Source of the DNA: Mediterraneibacter hominis
GTDB taxonomy: Bacteria > Bacillota > Clostridia > Lachnospirales > Lachnospiraceae
Direction: 5' to 3'
Length of the DNA stretch: 64,000 bases
Assembly (NCBI RefSeq): GCF_014287475.1
Contig: NZ_JACOPF010000006.1
Span: 15,311-79,310 of the forward strand
Part shown: positions 1-7,809 of the stretch, piece by piece
Layout of the letters: the number at the start of each line of letters is the position of its first letter
Numbering within the stretch: position 1 is the first letter of the stretch
Position numbers and translations under genes: made by a program
The notes under the pieces: generated by a model
The model's database searches: none
Seen by the model: only the letters and a program-made list of their open reading frames with translations
Told to the model about the DNA's origin: nothing

Positions 1-336
1 GTTAAGAAGAGAACGGTTGTGGAGGAAGAAAGGGCGTAGCTGCTCAGGGATAGTGAAGACACAATGGCGGTGAGTGCAGGCAAGGAGCTTAAAAGACATA
101 GAAGTGGTACGGTGGATGGAATACATGTTGCCACAGGAGGGGCAAAAGCGGCTGTGGCAGCGAAAGGGAACAAACTTCCATTCTGCGCAGTGGGGACAGT
201 GGTACATTGCGCCGCCGAAAGAAGGGTCCCCGCAGTGAATCATTTTTTCAACATTCTCAATAACAGAGATACGGGGATGTAAAATATAAATCATTTCTTC
301 ATAATGGTCTGCAAAGATAGTTTGTAAGATATTCAT
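1..336 (-). CDS. IS91-like transposase, N-terminal part (runs off left edge)
   Basis: Reading leftwards from the ATG at 336 gives 112 open codons up to the window edge, so only the N-terminal third or less is present. It carries the zinc-ribbon of IS91-type transposases: a CPHC pair followed by the paired-cysteine motif CHSRFCPSCG about 18 residues later. In this family the ribbon precedes an HUH-type (Y2) nickase domain, which would lie outside the window. A small + strand reading frame at 64-282 is the antisense shadow of this gene. Whether the element is intact cannot be judged here. Confidence 0.8.
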   Translation of the reverse strand, partial: MNILQTIFADHYEEMIYILHPRISVIENVEKMIHCGDPSFGGAMYHCPHCAEWKFVPFRCHSRFCPSCGNMYSIHRTTSMSFKLLACTHRHCVFTIPEQLRPFFLHNRSLLN

Positions 337-463
337 AAAACTATTATGAAGGAAAACGTAACAAAAGGAAACCCCTAATTCCCTCAAGATTGAGGGGCAG
401 GGGAGTTGAATAGGCGAAGCCTATTTTTTATTTTAGAGTATATAAATGAATTTCAATGGCTTC
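337..463. other. Probable end of the IS91-like element, with two hairpins
   Basis: No gene is visible. A perfect inverted repeat CCCTCAA-GA-TTGAGGG lies at 381-396, and a 5-bp hairpin TAGGC-GAA-GCCTA at 411-423 is followed by a T tract. IS91-like elements have no long terminal inverted repeats but carry short hairpins near their ends. The transposase start side would be the terminus end, so the boundary is inferred to lie between about 380 and 430. The second hairpin could also be a terminator for + strand transcription. Confidence 0.35.
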
Positions 464-1330
464 CTAGGCTTTCTTATGGAAAGTTATCTGATCTCGATAC
501 TTTTTGGGTGAGATACCGCGCCGTGCTTTAAAAGCATTGATAAAGCTGGCAGAAGAACTATAACCTAGAAATTCTGCAATCTCAGATACAGAGACAGAAG
601 TCGTTCTTAAAATGAGCTTAGCATAGTCAATTTTTGTAATCGAGACAAATTCCAACGGTGAATACCCAGTTTCTTTTTTAAATATATGTGAAAAATAGTA
701 AGGACTTAAATGTGCATAGTCTGCCAACTGCTGTAGAGTAAAATGCTGTTCTATATGATTTTTAATATATTCAATCGTTTTTGCGGCCATATCTGAATAA
801 GGAGATATAGAGGCAGGGAGTGTATCATTTGAGGATTGTATAAGACATAAAGTACTATATACGACAGAGGAGAGAAACGCATCGGATGCTTGTTCCTGAT
901 AGCATAGCTTCATAATCGGTTCATTGATATTATGATAAATATCACCGGCATTTTTTAGAGTAAAAACAGGTCTTCCATTCTGTTCGATTAAATGATCTGC
1001 CAGATTCGTGGCATATTTTCCATCAAAATGAAAAAACAAAAATTCACAATTATCAGTACAGTAATATTGCTGAGGCTTATAGCAGTTGAGCAGAACAATG
1101 TCGTTAGCGTGAGCAGTATAATGTTTTCCATTATAAATTAGTTCGAGAGAACCATTTATAATAAAAAAGAAAAGAGGCGGCCGTGTTCCCTCATTTTTAA
1201 TGTTATATTGTCCATCACACTGGTAGTATCCACAGCTTACCATATAATAATAGTATTTCTTAAAGGTATCAGAAGGGTTAAAAAAGCACATATAAGAGCC
1301 TTCTTTTACTCCAATTTCTTTCCAAATCAT
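464..1330 (-). CDS. AraC-family transcriptional regulator
   Basis: A 288-residue one-component regulator. The N-terminal half looks like a cupin-type ligand pocket of the AraC sensor class. The C-terminal ~100 residues hold the double helix-turn-helix of the family, with the first helix pair around HFTLQQLADYAHLSPYYFSHIF cut short here to the recognisable core LADYAHLSPYYFS, and the second around VSEIAEFLGYSSSASF. A GAGGG ribosome site lies 7 bases before the ATG. It is divergent from the ROK kinase/glycyl radical enzyme operon and probably activates it in response to the pathway sugar, which is an inference from position. Exact ligand unknown. Confidence 0.9.
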   Translation of the reverse strand: MIWKEIGVKEGSYMCFFNPSDTFKKYYYYMVSCGYYQCDGQYNIKNEGTRPPLFFFIINGSLELIYNGKHYTAHANDIVLLNCYKPQQYYCTDNCEFLFFHFDGKYATNLADHLIEQNGRPVFTLKNAGDIYHNINEPIMKLCYQEQASDAFLSSVVYSTLCLIQSSNDTLPASISPYSDMAAKTIEYIKNHIEQHFTLQQLADYAHLSPYYFSHIFKKETGYSPLEFVSITKIDYAKLILRTTSVSVSEIAEFLGYSSSASFINAFKARRGISPKKYRDQITFHKKA

Positions 1331-1380
1331 AGAATTCCCTCAAACATTTCACTTATTTTTATGAATAGTACTCCTTGAAA

Positions 1381-1497
1381 ACAGTATATCTATATCAGAT
1401 AAAAAAAGCAATATGAATAAATTTTTCCGCATTACACAGTATTGAAAAAATCTATATTGGAGAATATTGTTTTACATAAGAAGACAGTAATTACTGT
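1381..1497. promoter_or_regulatory. Divergent control region with three ACAGTA repeats and a 14-bp palindrome
   Basis: ACAGTA occurs at 1381, 1436 and 1484. The last copy is half of a perfect palindrome ACAGTAATTACTGT (1484-1497) ending just before the ribosome site of the ROK kinase. The first two copies are each followed by TCTATAT. Repeated half sites of this kind are usual for AraC-family dimers, so these are candidate operators for the divergent regulator. Confidence 0.5.
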
Positions 1498-1515
1498 AAG
1501 ACAGGAGGAAAAAAT

Positions 1516-2490
1516 ATGAAGTATTATCTTGGCTTAGACGTTGGGGGAACAAATTTTGCAGCGGGAATTATAGACGAAAACTACAGAGTGATCGAAAAAA
1601 TCAGTGTTCCTGCGGGTGCGGGAAGAAGTATAGAAGAGATCACAGAGGATATGGCAAACGTTTCGTTAGAAGTGGTAAAGAAAGCGGGGGTGGATATATC
1701 TGATTTTACTTCCTGGGGAATTGGCATGCCAAGCTTTGTAAATCCTAGAACGAACCTGTTAGTCCATGCAAATTGTTTTGGGTGGAAAAACGTACCTATT
1801 TATTCTTACTTAGAACGACATATTCCACTTCCAATTTATATTGAAAATGATGCGAATTGTGCAGCTCTGGGGGAAACCTTGGCAGGAGGAGCAAAAGGAT
1901 ATGAAAATGTTTTGATGCTGACTCTGGGTACAGGACTTGGGGGAGGCATTATCTTGAATAAAAAAATATATGCGGGCGCCGATATGATGGGGGCAGAGTT
2001 AGGACACACAAAGCTTGTCTACAATGGTGCCGCGTGTACATGCGGACAATATGGATGTGCAGAGGCATATTGCTCTGCTACTGCTTTGATTAGGCAGGCA
2101 AAGGAGGCGTTGGAGAGAGATCCAGAATCTTTGATGGTTAGATTGTGTGACGGTGACATTTCCAAACTGGAGGCAAAAACGGTGTTTGACGCAATGAAAC
2201 AAGGCGACGATACTGCGAGACAGGTGATTGAACAATATATAGATTATTTGTCCTGTGCAATATCTAGTTTTGTGGTCATTTTCCGGCCGGAAATTATTAT
2301 ATTAGGAGGCGGTGTGGCAAATGCAGGAGAAATTTTACGCAGGCCGTTGCAGGAAAGACTGCTTGTGAATACATATGCAGGAAGCGAAATCGGTGTTCCG
2401 GATATTAAAATTGCGGAGTGTGGAAATGACGCGGGGCTTATTGGAGCAGCAATGCTAGAGAAGTATGGCATGAATAGAAATCAGAAATAG
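1516..2490 (+). CDS. ROK-family sugar kinase
   Basis: A 324-residue cytosolic sugar kinase of the ROK (repressor, ORF, kinase) family. The N-terminus has the phosphate-binding motif with D8 and GGTN at 10-13. The family zinc site is complete: H164 and the CxCGxxGCxE cluster with C174, C176 and C181. A second glycine-rich ATP motif (LGGGVANAG) is near the C-terminus. No N-terminal helix-turn-helix is present, so it is an enzyme and not a NagC-type repressor. AGGAGG lies 7 bases before the ATG. It is the first gene of an operon with the glycyl radical enzyme, 17 bases ahead of it, suggesting that it phosphorylates the sugar substrate or product of that enzyme. Sugar specificity cannot be read. 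Confidence 0.9.
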   Translation: MKYYLGLDVGGTNFAAGIIDENYRVIEKISVPAGAGRSIEEITEDMANVSLEVVKKAGVDISDFTSWGIGMPSFVNPRTNLLVHANCFGWKNVPIYSYLERHIPLPIYIENDANCAALGETLAGGAKGYENVLMLTLGTGLGGGIILNKKIYAGADMMGAELGHTKLVYNGAACTCGQYGCAEAYCSATALIRQAKEALERDPESLMVRLCDGDISKLEAKTVFDAMKQGDDTARQVIEQYIDYLSCAISSFVVIFRPEIIILGGGVANAGEILRRPLQERLLVNTYAGSEIGVPDIKIAECGNDAGLIGAAMLEKYGMNRNQK

Positions 2491-2507
2491 AAGGAGGCGG
2501 CGCAAGA

Positions 2508-4814
2508 ATGGTGAAATTTGATGTAGAAGGAAGCCAGAATGTGGAAGTAAGCGAGAAAATTCCATGTGAAAAAAGTTTAGTCAGACAGTTGGAAATAATG
2601 GAGGAATATACCGCTGTGCATAAAAAATTCAGCGGGGCTTCGAAAGAGAGAAGAGAAGTGGAATGTTTAAAGGTTATCTTTCCTCAGATGTTCCGAACTA
2701 TTGAGAAACAGGATTTGTTTGCAGGAAGGCTAGATTTTCTGCCGATTGGATTTGGAACTGTAACCTCAATCGGCGGGGTGGGACATTACTGTGTATTCAA
2801 TAAACTGCGTAAATTTCAAGAGGAGATTAAGAAGCAGGGGGAAATCTACTATGACAGGGTGGAAAATCTATATCAATATTGGCTTGAGCATGATTTAAAG
2901 ACACAGTATTGTAGGGAGGTTTTGACAGAGACGACCATTGGACGTTTTATCGACGTAGAATATCCATTGATTGCAACGGCGCGACTGTCTGGAATGATGC
3001 TGGATTACCCCAAATTGTTAGAAAATGGTGTGGGCGGATTAAAGAGAATTATTTCAGAAAAACTGACAGGTACACCAGACAATGAATTTTATAAAGCCAG
3101 TCTGGAATGTTTGGAGCTTGTGACGGTCAGTGCAGATGCTTTAAGAGAGCAGGCACAGAAGCAGATAGAAGAGTTAAAAGAAACTGACAGTAAGAGGAAA
3201 CAGGAGCTTTGGCGGATAAAAGAGGGCTTAGAGAAAATACGGGAAGACAAACCCTCTACTTTCCATGAGGCTTTACAATTATTCTGGCTGTATGCGCTGC
3301 TCGCAGGAGTAATTAATTACGGACGGCTGGACGATTTTTTGGGGCCTTACCTCGCAGCGGATCTGGACAGCGGACGTATGACAGAGCAGGAGGCATATGC
3401 GTATATAAAATCCCTTTGGACGATGATTGAGAATCGACGTACAACAGTAAACGGGCGTGTAATTGTCGGAGGAAAAGGAAGAAAACACCCGAAAGAAGCG
3501 GATCGTTTTTTACATATAGCGATGAAGGTGTGCAAGGACTGCCGGTATGTAGAGCCACAGTTTACACTACGTCTTACGCAGGATACCACAGAAGAAATAT
3601 GGAAAGAAGCATTGGATGCTCTCGGCGCAGGCGCAACGTATCCTACTCTTTACAATGATGAGGTGAATGTTCCGGCGGTGGCCTATGGAATGCGTGTAAG
3701 TGAAGAAACTGCAAAGAGGTATGTTCCGTTTGGGTGTACAGAATTTGTACTATGGGGACAAAGTACGGGAACACCGAATATCTGCATTAATTTGTTGAAG
3801 CTTTTAAACATCTACATGAACGAAGGAATTGACCCTATGGACGGCAAGTACAAATTAGGGGAAGTTTCTCCAAAGAAACTGGAAGAGATACAAAGCTTTG
3901 AGGAATTTTATGACGGCTATAAAGAAGTTCTGGACTATTATATGGATTTGTCTGTGCAGGCGCAATATCGTTCCTATGGCGTGATGAATGAACAGGTCAG
4001 CTTTTTGTTCACAAGTATACTTATGGACGACTGCATTGAAAGAGGAAAGGCTTTATTAGACGGAGGAGTCAGATACCTGGGAGGAACCTGTGAAACATAT
4101 GGAAATATAAATGCTTCGGATTCATTGTGGGCAATCAAACACCTTGTATTTGACACAAAGCGCTATACCTTAAGAGAAATAGAAGAAGCTGTGTTGGCTG
4201 ACTACTGTGGGTACGAGGACATAAGAAAAGCCTGCCTTAACTGCGATAAGTATGGAAACGATCTGGAAACGGCAGACGGCATGGCAAATAGTCTGTATGA
4301 GTACGTATCTAAAGGCATACGTAACCGCGGAATTGAAATAGGGATGCAGTATTTTTTGATCGTAATCAGCAATAATTCTTTAAACACAGAATGGGGAATC
4401 AGGACGTCTGCATCTCCGGATGGAAGACTGTCGGGAGTATATATGAATCCTGCAAACAATCCGCAGGGTGGAGCAGACAAAAACGGGCCGACAGCGATGT
4501 TGAATTCTTTGACTACATTTGATGCAAAATACCATGCAGGTTCTGTACAGAATATTAAATTTGAGAAGAGCATGTTTAATAAAAATAAGGCTCTGATTGA
4601 AGCAATGTTTAAGGCATACTTTGAAAAAGGCGGGTGCCATCTGATGGTAACAGTAGTGGACAAGGGAGCCTTGGAAGATGCAATGATACACCCAGAAAAA
4701 TATCCTGATTTAATCGTGCGTGTCGCCGGATATTCAGCGGTATTTATCCATCTGGATCGAAGTGTTCAGGAAGAACTGTTGAGTCGTTCACTTTACGGAG
4801 AGGCGGGCGTGTGA
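2508..4814 (+). CDS. Glycyl radical enzyme, unassigned substrate (PFL-like superfamily)
   Basis: A full-length 768-residue oxygen-sensitive radical enzyme. The thiyl-radical cysteine is C410 in the motif PFGCTEF, with the catalytic-type glutamate E412 retained. The C-terminal glycyl-radical motif RVAGYSA places the radical on G741. It has no Cys-Cys pair, which excludes pyruvate formate-lyase. The single Cys with Glu two residues on is the pattern of the dehydratase, lyase and decarboxylase branches, but those usually read GCVE, and the Thr here is unusual. Partnership with a ROK kinase suggests a carbohydrate or polyol substrate. The activase start overlaps its stop codon. The reaction is unknown. 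Confidence 0.9.
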   Translation: MVKFDVEGSQNVEVSEKIPCEKSLVRQLEIMEEYTAVHKKFSGASKERREVECLKVIFPQMFRTIEKQDLFAGRLDFLPIGFGTVTSIGGVGHYCVFNKLRKFQEEIKKQGEIYYDRVENLYQYWLEHDLKTQYCREVLTETTIGRFIDVEYPLIATARLSGMMLDYPKLLENGVGGLKRIISEKLTGTPDNEFYKASLECLELVTVSADALREQAQKQIEELKETDSKRKQELWRIKEGLEKIREDKPSTFHEALQLFWLYALLAGVINYGRLDDFLGPYLAADLDSGRMTEQEAYAYIKSLWTMIENRRTTVNGRVIVGGKGRKHPKEADRFLHIAMKVCKDCRYVEPQFTLRLTQDTTEEIWKEALDALGAGATYPTLYNDEVNVPAVAYGMRVSEETAKRYVPFGCTEFVLWGQSTGTPNICINLLKLLNIYMNEGIDPMDGKYKLGEVSPKKLEEIQSFEEFYDGYKEVLDYYMDLSVQAQYRSYGVMNEQVSFLFTSILMDDCIERGKALLDGGVRYLGGTCETYGNINASDSLWAIKHLVFDTKRYTLREIEEAVLADYCGYEDIRKACLNCDKYGNDLETADGMANSLYEYVSKGIRNRGIEIGMQYFLIVISNNSLNTEWGIRTSASPDGRLSGVYMNPANNPQGGADKNGPTAMLNSLTTFDAKYHAGSVQNIKFEKSMFNKNKALIEAMFKAYFEKGGCHLMVTVVDKGALEDAMIHPEKYPDLIVRVAGYSAVFIHLDRSVQEELLSRSLYGEAGV

Positions 4815-5725
4815 TGAATAGGAGAACGCTTCCTGTGTCGAATATCGAACGCTTTGCGATCCACGACGGGCCAGGTATCAGAACGACGGTTTTCCTCCAA
4901 AGCTGTCCGCTGCGGTGCCAGTGGTGCGCAAACCCAGAAGCACAGACGGAAGGAAAACATTTGATGTTTTTAGAACAAAAGTGTGTGGGATGTGGAAGCT
5001 GTGTAAAGAATTGCCCGCAGCATGCAATTACAATACGCGAAGGGAAAGCACGTGTGTGTCGGGAAAAGTGTATTGTATGCGGGAAATGTGCGCAAACTTG
5101 TCCAAATGAGGCATTGAGTATAAGTGGAAAGCAAATGACGCCGGATGAGATATATGACATTGTAGTCAGGGACAGTATTTATTATGAAAAAACAGGCGGA
5201 GGAGTGACCTTTTCAGGAGGGGAGGCACTGCTCCATATCGAAGAAATTGCCATACTAACAGACAGGCTGAGAAGAGCTGGAATCCATACGGCGGTAGAAA
5301 CCTGCGGGTATGTACCGGAAGCATATATAAAAAAAGCGGTACAAGCGATAGAGTTGTTTTTATTTGACATAAAAACATTAGATGCAGACAAGATGAAACG
5401 ATACACAGAGGGAGAACTGTCTGTGGTTCTGAACAATTTTACATATGTTGCAAAATGTGGGCCAGACAGAGTGACGGCACGTATACCAGTGATTCCAAAT
5501 TTGAACCATACAGAAAAAGAGATGCTGGAAATCTTCCAGTTTTTAGTAGACAACCATGTGAAAAAGGCAGATCTTCTGCCGTATCATACGCTGGGGATAA
5601 CAAAATATAAGCAACTTGGAAAAGAATATCCCTTTGACTGCAGAGAAAGCTTAAGACCGGATGAACTGATAAGGTACCGGTCCATAGGGGAAGAAATGGG
5701 GTTATGTATTACAATAGGGGGATAA
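4814..5725 (+). CDS. Glycyl radical enzyme activating enzyme (radical SAM)
   Basis: Transfers a hydrogen-abstracting 5'-deoxyadenosyl radical to the glycine of its partner enzyme. The 303-residue protein has the radical-SAM cluster motif CxxxCxxC (C31, C35, C38). It then has a two-cluster ferredoxin insert (CVGCGSCVKNCP and CIVCGKCAQTCP) typical of activases for non-PFL glycyl radical enzymes. The SAM-binding GGE motif follows in SGGEALLH. The ATG at 4814 shares its A with the stop of the upstream gene, giving translational coupling; a GTG at 4811 is an alternative. A terminator hairpin begins within its last codons, so this is the end of the operon. Confidence 0.93.
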   Translation: MNRRTLPVSNIERFAIHDGPGIRTTVFLQSCPLRCQWCANPEAQTEGKHLMFLEQKCVGCGSCVKNCPQHAITIREGKARVCREKCIVCGKCAQTCPNEALSISGKQMTPDEIYDIVVRDSIYYEKTGGGVTFSGGEALLHIEEIAILTDRLRRAGIHTAVETCGYVPEAYIKKAVQAIELFLFDIKTLDADKMKRYTEGELSVVLNNFTYVAKCGPDRVTARIPVIPNLNHTEKEMLEIFQFLVDNHVKKADLLPYHTLGITKYKQLGKEYPFDCRESLRPDELIRYRSIGEEMGLCITIGG

Positions 5726-5737
5726 TCCAATCCCCCT
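5716..5737 (+). terminator. Rho-independent terminator of the glycyl radical enzyme operon
   Basis: AGGGGGA (5716-5722) pairs with TCCCCCT (5731-5737) around an 8-base loop and is followed by a T-rich stretch. The left arm overlaps the activase stop codon. Confidence 0.7.
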
Positions 5738-5748
5738 GTTTATTTTTA

Positions 5749-5880
5749 TATAATAGGAAATTTCGATAAATTTCCTATTATACAAAAAGCCCTCCGGGCA
5801 GGATGCGCACGCCGCAATAAGGAAATTTTACCGCTTTGCGGTATTGCGGCGGCGCGCAAAGTGGGCTTGCCCACTTTGTT
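5749..5880. repeat. Cluster of nested inverted repeats (REP/MITE-like)
   Basis: About 130 bases made almost entirely of hairpins. A 15-bp perfect stem lies at 5749-5763 with 5768-5782, followed by a short GCCC-TCC-GGGC hairpin. Next come GCCGCAATA and TATTGCGGC arms enclosing an inner CCGC/GCGG stem, and last a 10-bp stem CAAAGTGGGC-TT-GCCCACTTTG at 5857-5878. There is no coding potential. The pattern resembles interspersed repeats seen in Lachnospiraceae genomes (from memory, not searched). It lies between the terminator and the manA ribosome site and may fold in the manA leader. Confidence 0.65.
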
Positions 5881-5909
5881 CACTATTTTTGAGAGAAGAG
5901 GAAAAGTGT

Positions 5910-6812
5910 ATGAGAGAATTAATATTTTTAGAAACAGAATTTAAGAAAATGATATGGGGAGAAGAACAATGGGTGATAAGTGCCAATGAAAAAGGGGATT
6001 GCAGAATAAAAAATGAAGGTTGGAGAGGAAAAACGTTATCGGCATTATGGAAAGAAGCTCCGGAACTATTCGGAAATATAAAAAAAGAATACTTCCCGCT
6101 TTTGGTGAAAGTGATAAAGGCGCGGGAAGATTTGAGCATACAGGTACACCCTGATGATGTCTATGCAGAAGAACACGAAGAGGGAAGTCCAGGTAAAAAT
6201 GAATGTTGGTATATTCTGGAGTGTGAGAAAGATTCCTACCTGATTGTAGGACATAATGCAGTAAGTAGACAGGAATTAAGGCAGATGATTGAGGAAGGCA
6301 GGTGGATGAGTTTATTTAGGAAAGTTCCGATCAAAAAAGGCGATTTTATAAAGATTGATGCGGGGACTCTTCATGCGATAAAAGGAGGGATTACACTTCT
6401 TGAGATTCAGGAAAATTCAGATATTACTTACCGAGTGTATGACTATGGAAGGAAGAAAGACGGGAAACCAAGAGAATTGCATACACAAAAGGCTCTTGAC
6501 GTTATAAAGGTACCGGCAGAGAGCACAGAAACAAGCATTTACAGGGCGGAAGCTATTTGCAAAAACCAGGAGGAAATCCTGGGAGAAAATGCTTATTACA
6601 AGGTTTTTAGGATATATGTTTTAGATTCTTTCAAAATGGAGCAGAGGTTCCCGTTTTTGATTGTGAGTGTGGTGGAAGGATCTGGGAGGATAAATAATAT
6701 GCATATTAAAAAAGGAGATCATTTTATCATATCGGCAGGTTATGGAACGTCAGAATTCAAAGGAGAGATGGAATTGATTTGTTCCACGTACCCTGTACTA
6801 CAGAAAAAATAG
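5910..6812 (+). CDS. manA: Mannose-6-phosphate isomerase, class I
   Basis: Zinc-dependent cytosolic isomerase interconverting mannose 6-phosphate and fructose 6-phosphate. The 300-residue protein has the cupin metal motif QVHPDD, the metal glutamate in NECWYIL, the GTLHAI motif and the family signature DITYRVYDYGR. An in-frame ATG upstream lies in the inverted-repeat block. The start at 5910 is preferred because GAGAAGAGG precedes it and the conserved protein begins there. The next gene is a DeoR regulator 105 bases on, preceded by its own promoter. The link to the neighbouring rare-sugar genes is by position only. Confidence 0.92.
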   Translation: MRELIFLETEFKKMIWGEEQWVISANEKGDCRIKNEGWRGKTLSALWKEAPELFGNIKKEYFPLLVKVIKAREDLSIQVHPDDVYAEEHEEGSPGKNECWYILECEKDSYLIVGHNAVSRQELRQMIEEGRWMSLFRKVPIKKGDFIKIDAGTLHAIKGGITLLEIQENSDITYRVYDYGRKKDGKPRELHTQKALDVIKVPAESTETSIYRAEAICKNQEEILGENAYYKVFRIYVLDSFKMEQRFPFLIVSVVEGSGRINNMHIKKGDHFIISAGYGTSEFKGEMELICSTYPVLQKK

Positions 6813-6840
6813 ATATAATTTCAATAAGTTTAATTTTTTT

Positions 6841-6876
6841 TTGCACATTGATGATAAAATATGATAAAATATGATA
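6841..6876 (+). promoter_or_regulatory. deoR promoter with 10-bp phased ATGATAAAAT repeats
   Basis: A TTGCAC -35 (6841-6846) and TAAAAT -10 (6865-6870) are 18 bases apart. The region is a tandem repeat of the 10-mer ATGATAAAAT at 6851 and 6861, with a partial copy at 6871. The same ATGAT motif with 10-base spacing recurs before the NanE-like gene and the ABC importer, suggesting autoregulation by the DeoR protein. Confidence 0.55.
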
Positions 6877-6917
6877 GAGAGAAGGTTGTTGCTGAAAAAA
6901 TGAAATAGGAGTAGGAT

Positions 6918-7682
6918 ATGATTGCGTTAGAAAGAAAAAGGTATATTTTAAATGCGCTTAATGAAAAAGGGATTATTAATCTGAGGGAAATTGCGAAAGA
7001 GCTGAATATGGCAGAGATAACAATACGGCGTGATTTTGAAAAGCTGGAAGCGGAAGGAAAGTTAAAGCGTGTACAGGGGGGCGCAACCATTGGAGAGGAT
7101 TCGCAGAATGATGTAAGTGCAGAGCTTACTATGAGCAGAAAAATTTCTGTTCATATGAAAGAAAAAGAACTGGTTGCACGTTATGTCGCCAAAACTGTAA
7201 AAGAAGGGGAGTGCGTTTTTATCGACGGAGGGACGACCATGATTCCGTTAGTAGCAGAGCTGGTCAAGAAAAACGTGCATATTGTTACGTATAACACGTT
7301 GATTTTAGAAAAGCTTGCGAATCCGTCGGCGAAGATATTTATGATTGGCGGGGAGTATTCGCCTTATTTTAATATGAATGTCGGAGCAATGGCACAGGAT
7401 ATGCTGCGTCAATTCCATTTTGACAAAAGCTTTATCAGCTGTGTGGCTGCCAATTTGGAGCAAAAAGCGGCTTATATGGCGGAGACAGAGAGTTTGATTA
7501 TGAAAAAGATTGCTATGGAGCAGTCAGATAATAATTACCTGCTGATAGACGCGCATAAATTTGAGGCGAACGGGTTCTTAAAATTATGTGATTTTTCGAA
7601 ATTTGACAAAATCTACTGTAATGAATTCCAGACGGATACGGCCCTTCCGGATAACATTACTATGGTGAAAGCGGATATATGA
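6918..7682 (+). CDS. DeoR-family transcriptional regulator
   Basis: A 254-residue regulator with an N-terminal winged helix-turn-helix (about residues 5-55, including the family signature EITIRRDFEKLEAEGKL) and a C-terminal DeoRC sensor domain of the ISOCOT fold that normally binds a sugar phosphate. The sensor has the DGGTTM and LIDAHKF motifs. GGAGTAGGAT precedes the ATG. It sits immediately upstream of the rare-sugar operon starting at 7810, whose promoter carries phased repeats like those at its own promoter. It is therefore probably the local repressor, with a phosphorylated intermediate as inducer (inference). Confidence 0.92.
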   Translation: MIALERKRYILNALNEKGIINLREIAKELNMAEITIRRDFEKLEAEGKLKRVQGGATIGEDSQNDVSAELTMSRKISVHMKEKELVARYVAKTVKEGECVFIDGGTTMIPLVAELVKKNVHIVTYNTLILEKLANPSAKIFMIGGEYSPYFNMNVGAMAQDMLRQFHFDKSFISCVAANLEQKAAYMAETESLIMKKIAMEQSDNNYLLIDAHKFEANGFLKLCDFSKFDKIYCNEFQTDTALPDNITMVKADI

Positions 7683-7697
7683 GAAAAAAGTTTAAAA

Positions 7698-7770
7698 ATG
7701 ATAATAAATGATAATTAATGATATAAAAAGATAAAAAATGATTGACAACGTCCGGCTGCGGTGGTATGAT
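7698..7770 (+). promoter_or_regulatory. Strong promoter with five 10-bp phased ATGAT-like repeats
   Basis: A TTGACA -35 (7742-7747) and TATGAT -10 (7765-7770) are exactly 17 bases apart. Upstream, AWGAT motifs recur at 7698, 7708, 7718, 7728 and 7738, one helical turn apart, the last merging with the -35. The 16 bases at 7733-7748 (AAAAAATGATTGACAA) are identical to 11602-11617 before the ABC importer operon. Probable multi-site DeoR operator. Confidence 0.7.
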
Positions 7771-7809
7771 AATTTCAACATACAAAGTTGAATAAGGAGA
7801 CAGTGTTTT

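Noticed and set aside
64..282. Small + strand reading frame as a gene
   Set aside because: It is antisense to the zinc-ribbon region of the IS91-like transposase, which has recognisable cysteine motifs on the - strand.
4202..4663. 153-codon - strand frame inside the glycyl radical enzyme gene
   Set aside because: No ribosome site, no recognisable domain, and it is fully antisense to a gene with intact catalytic motifs.
2508..4814. Pyruvate formate-lyase
   Set aside because: The adjacent Cys-Cys pair of PFL is absent; a single Cys with Glu two residues later is present, and the activase has the ferredoxin insert of non-PFL systems.
7742..7750. TTGACAACG as an operator for the LacI protein (similar to 21,816)
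   Set aside because: The match is only a half site and is explained by the consensus -35 box.
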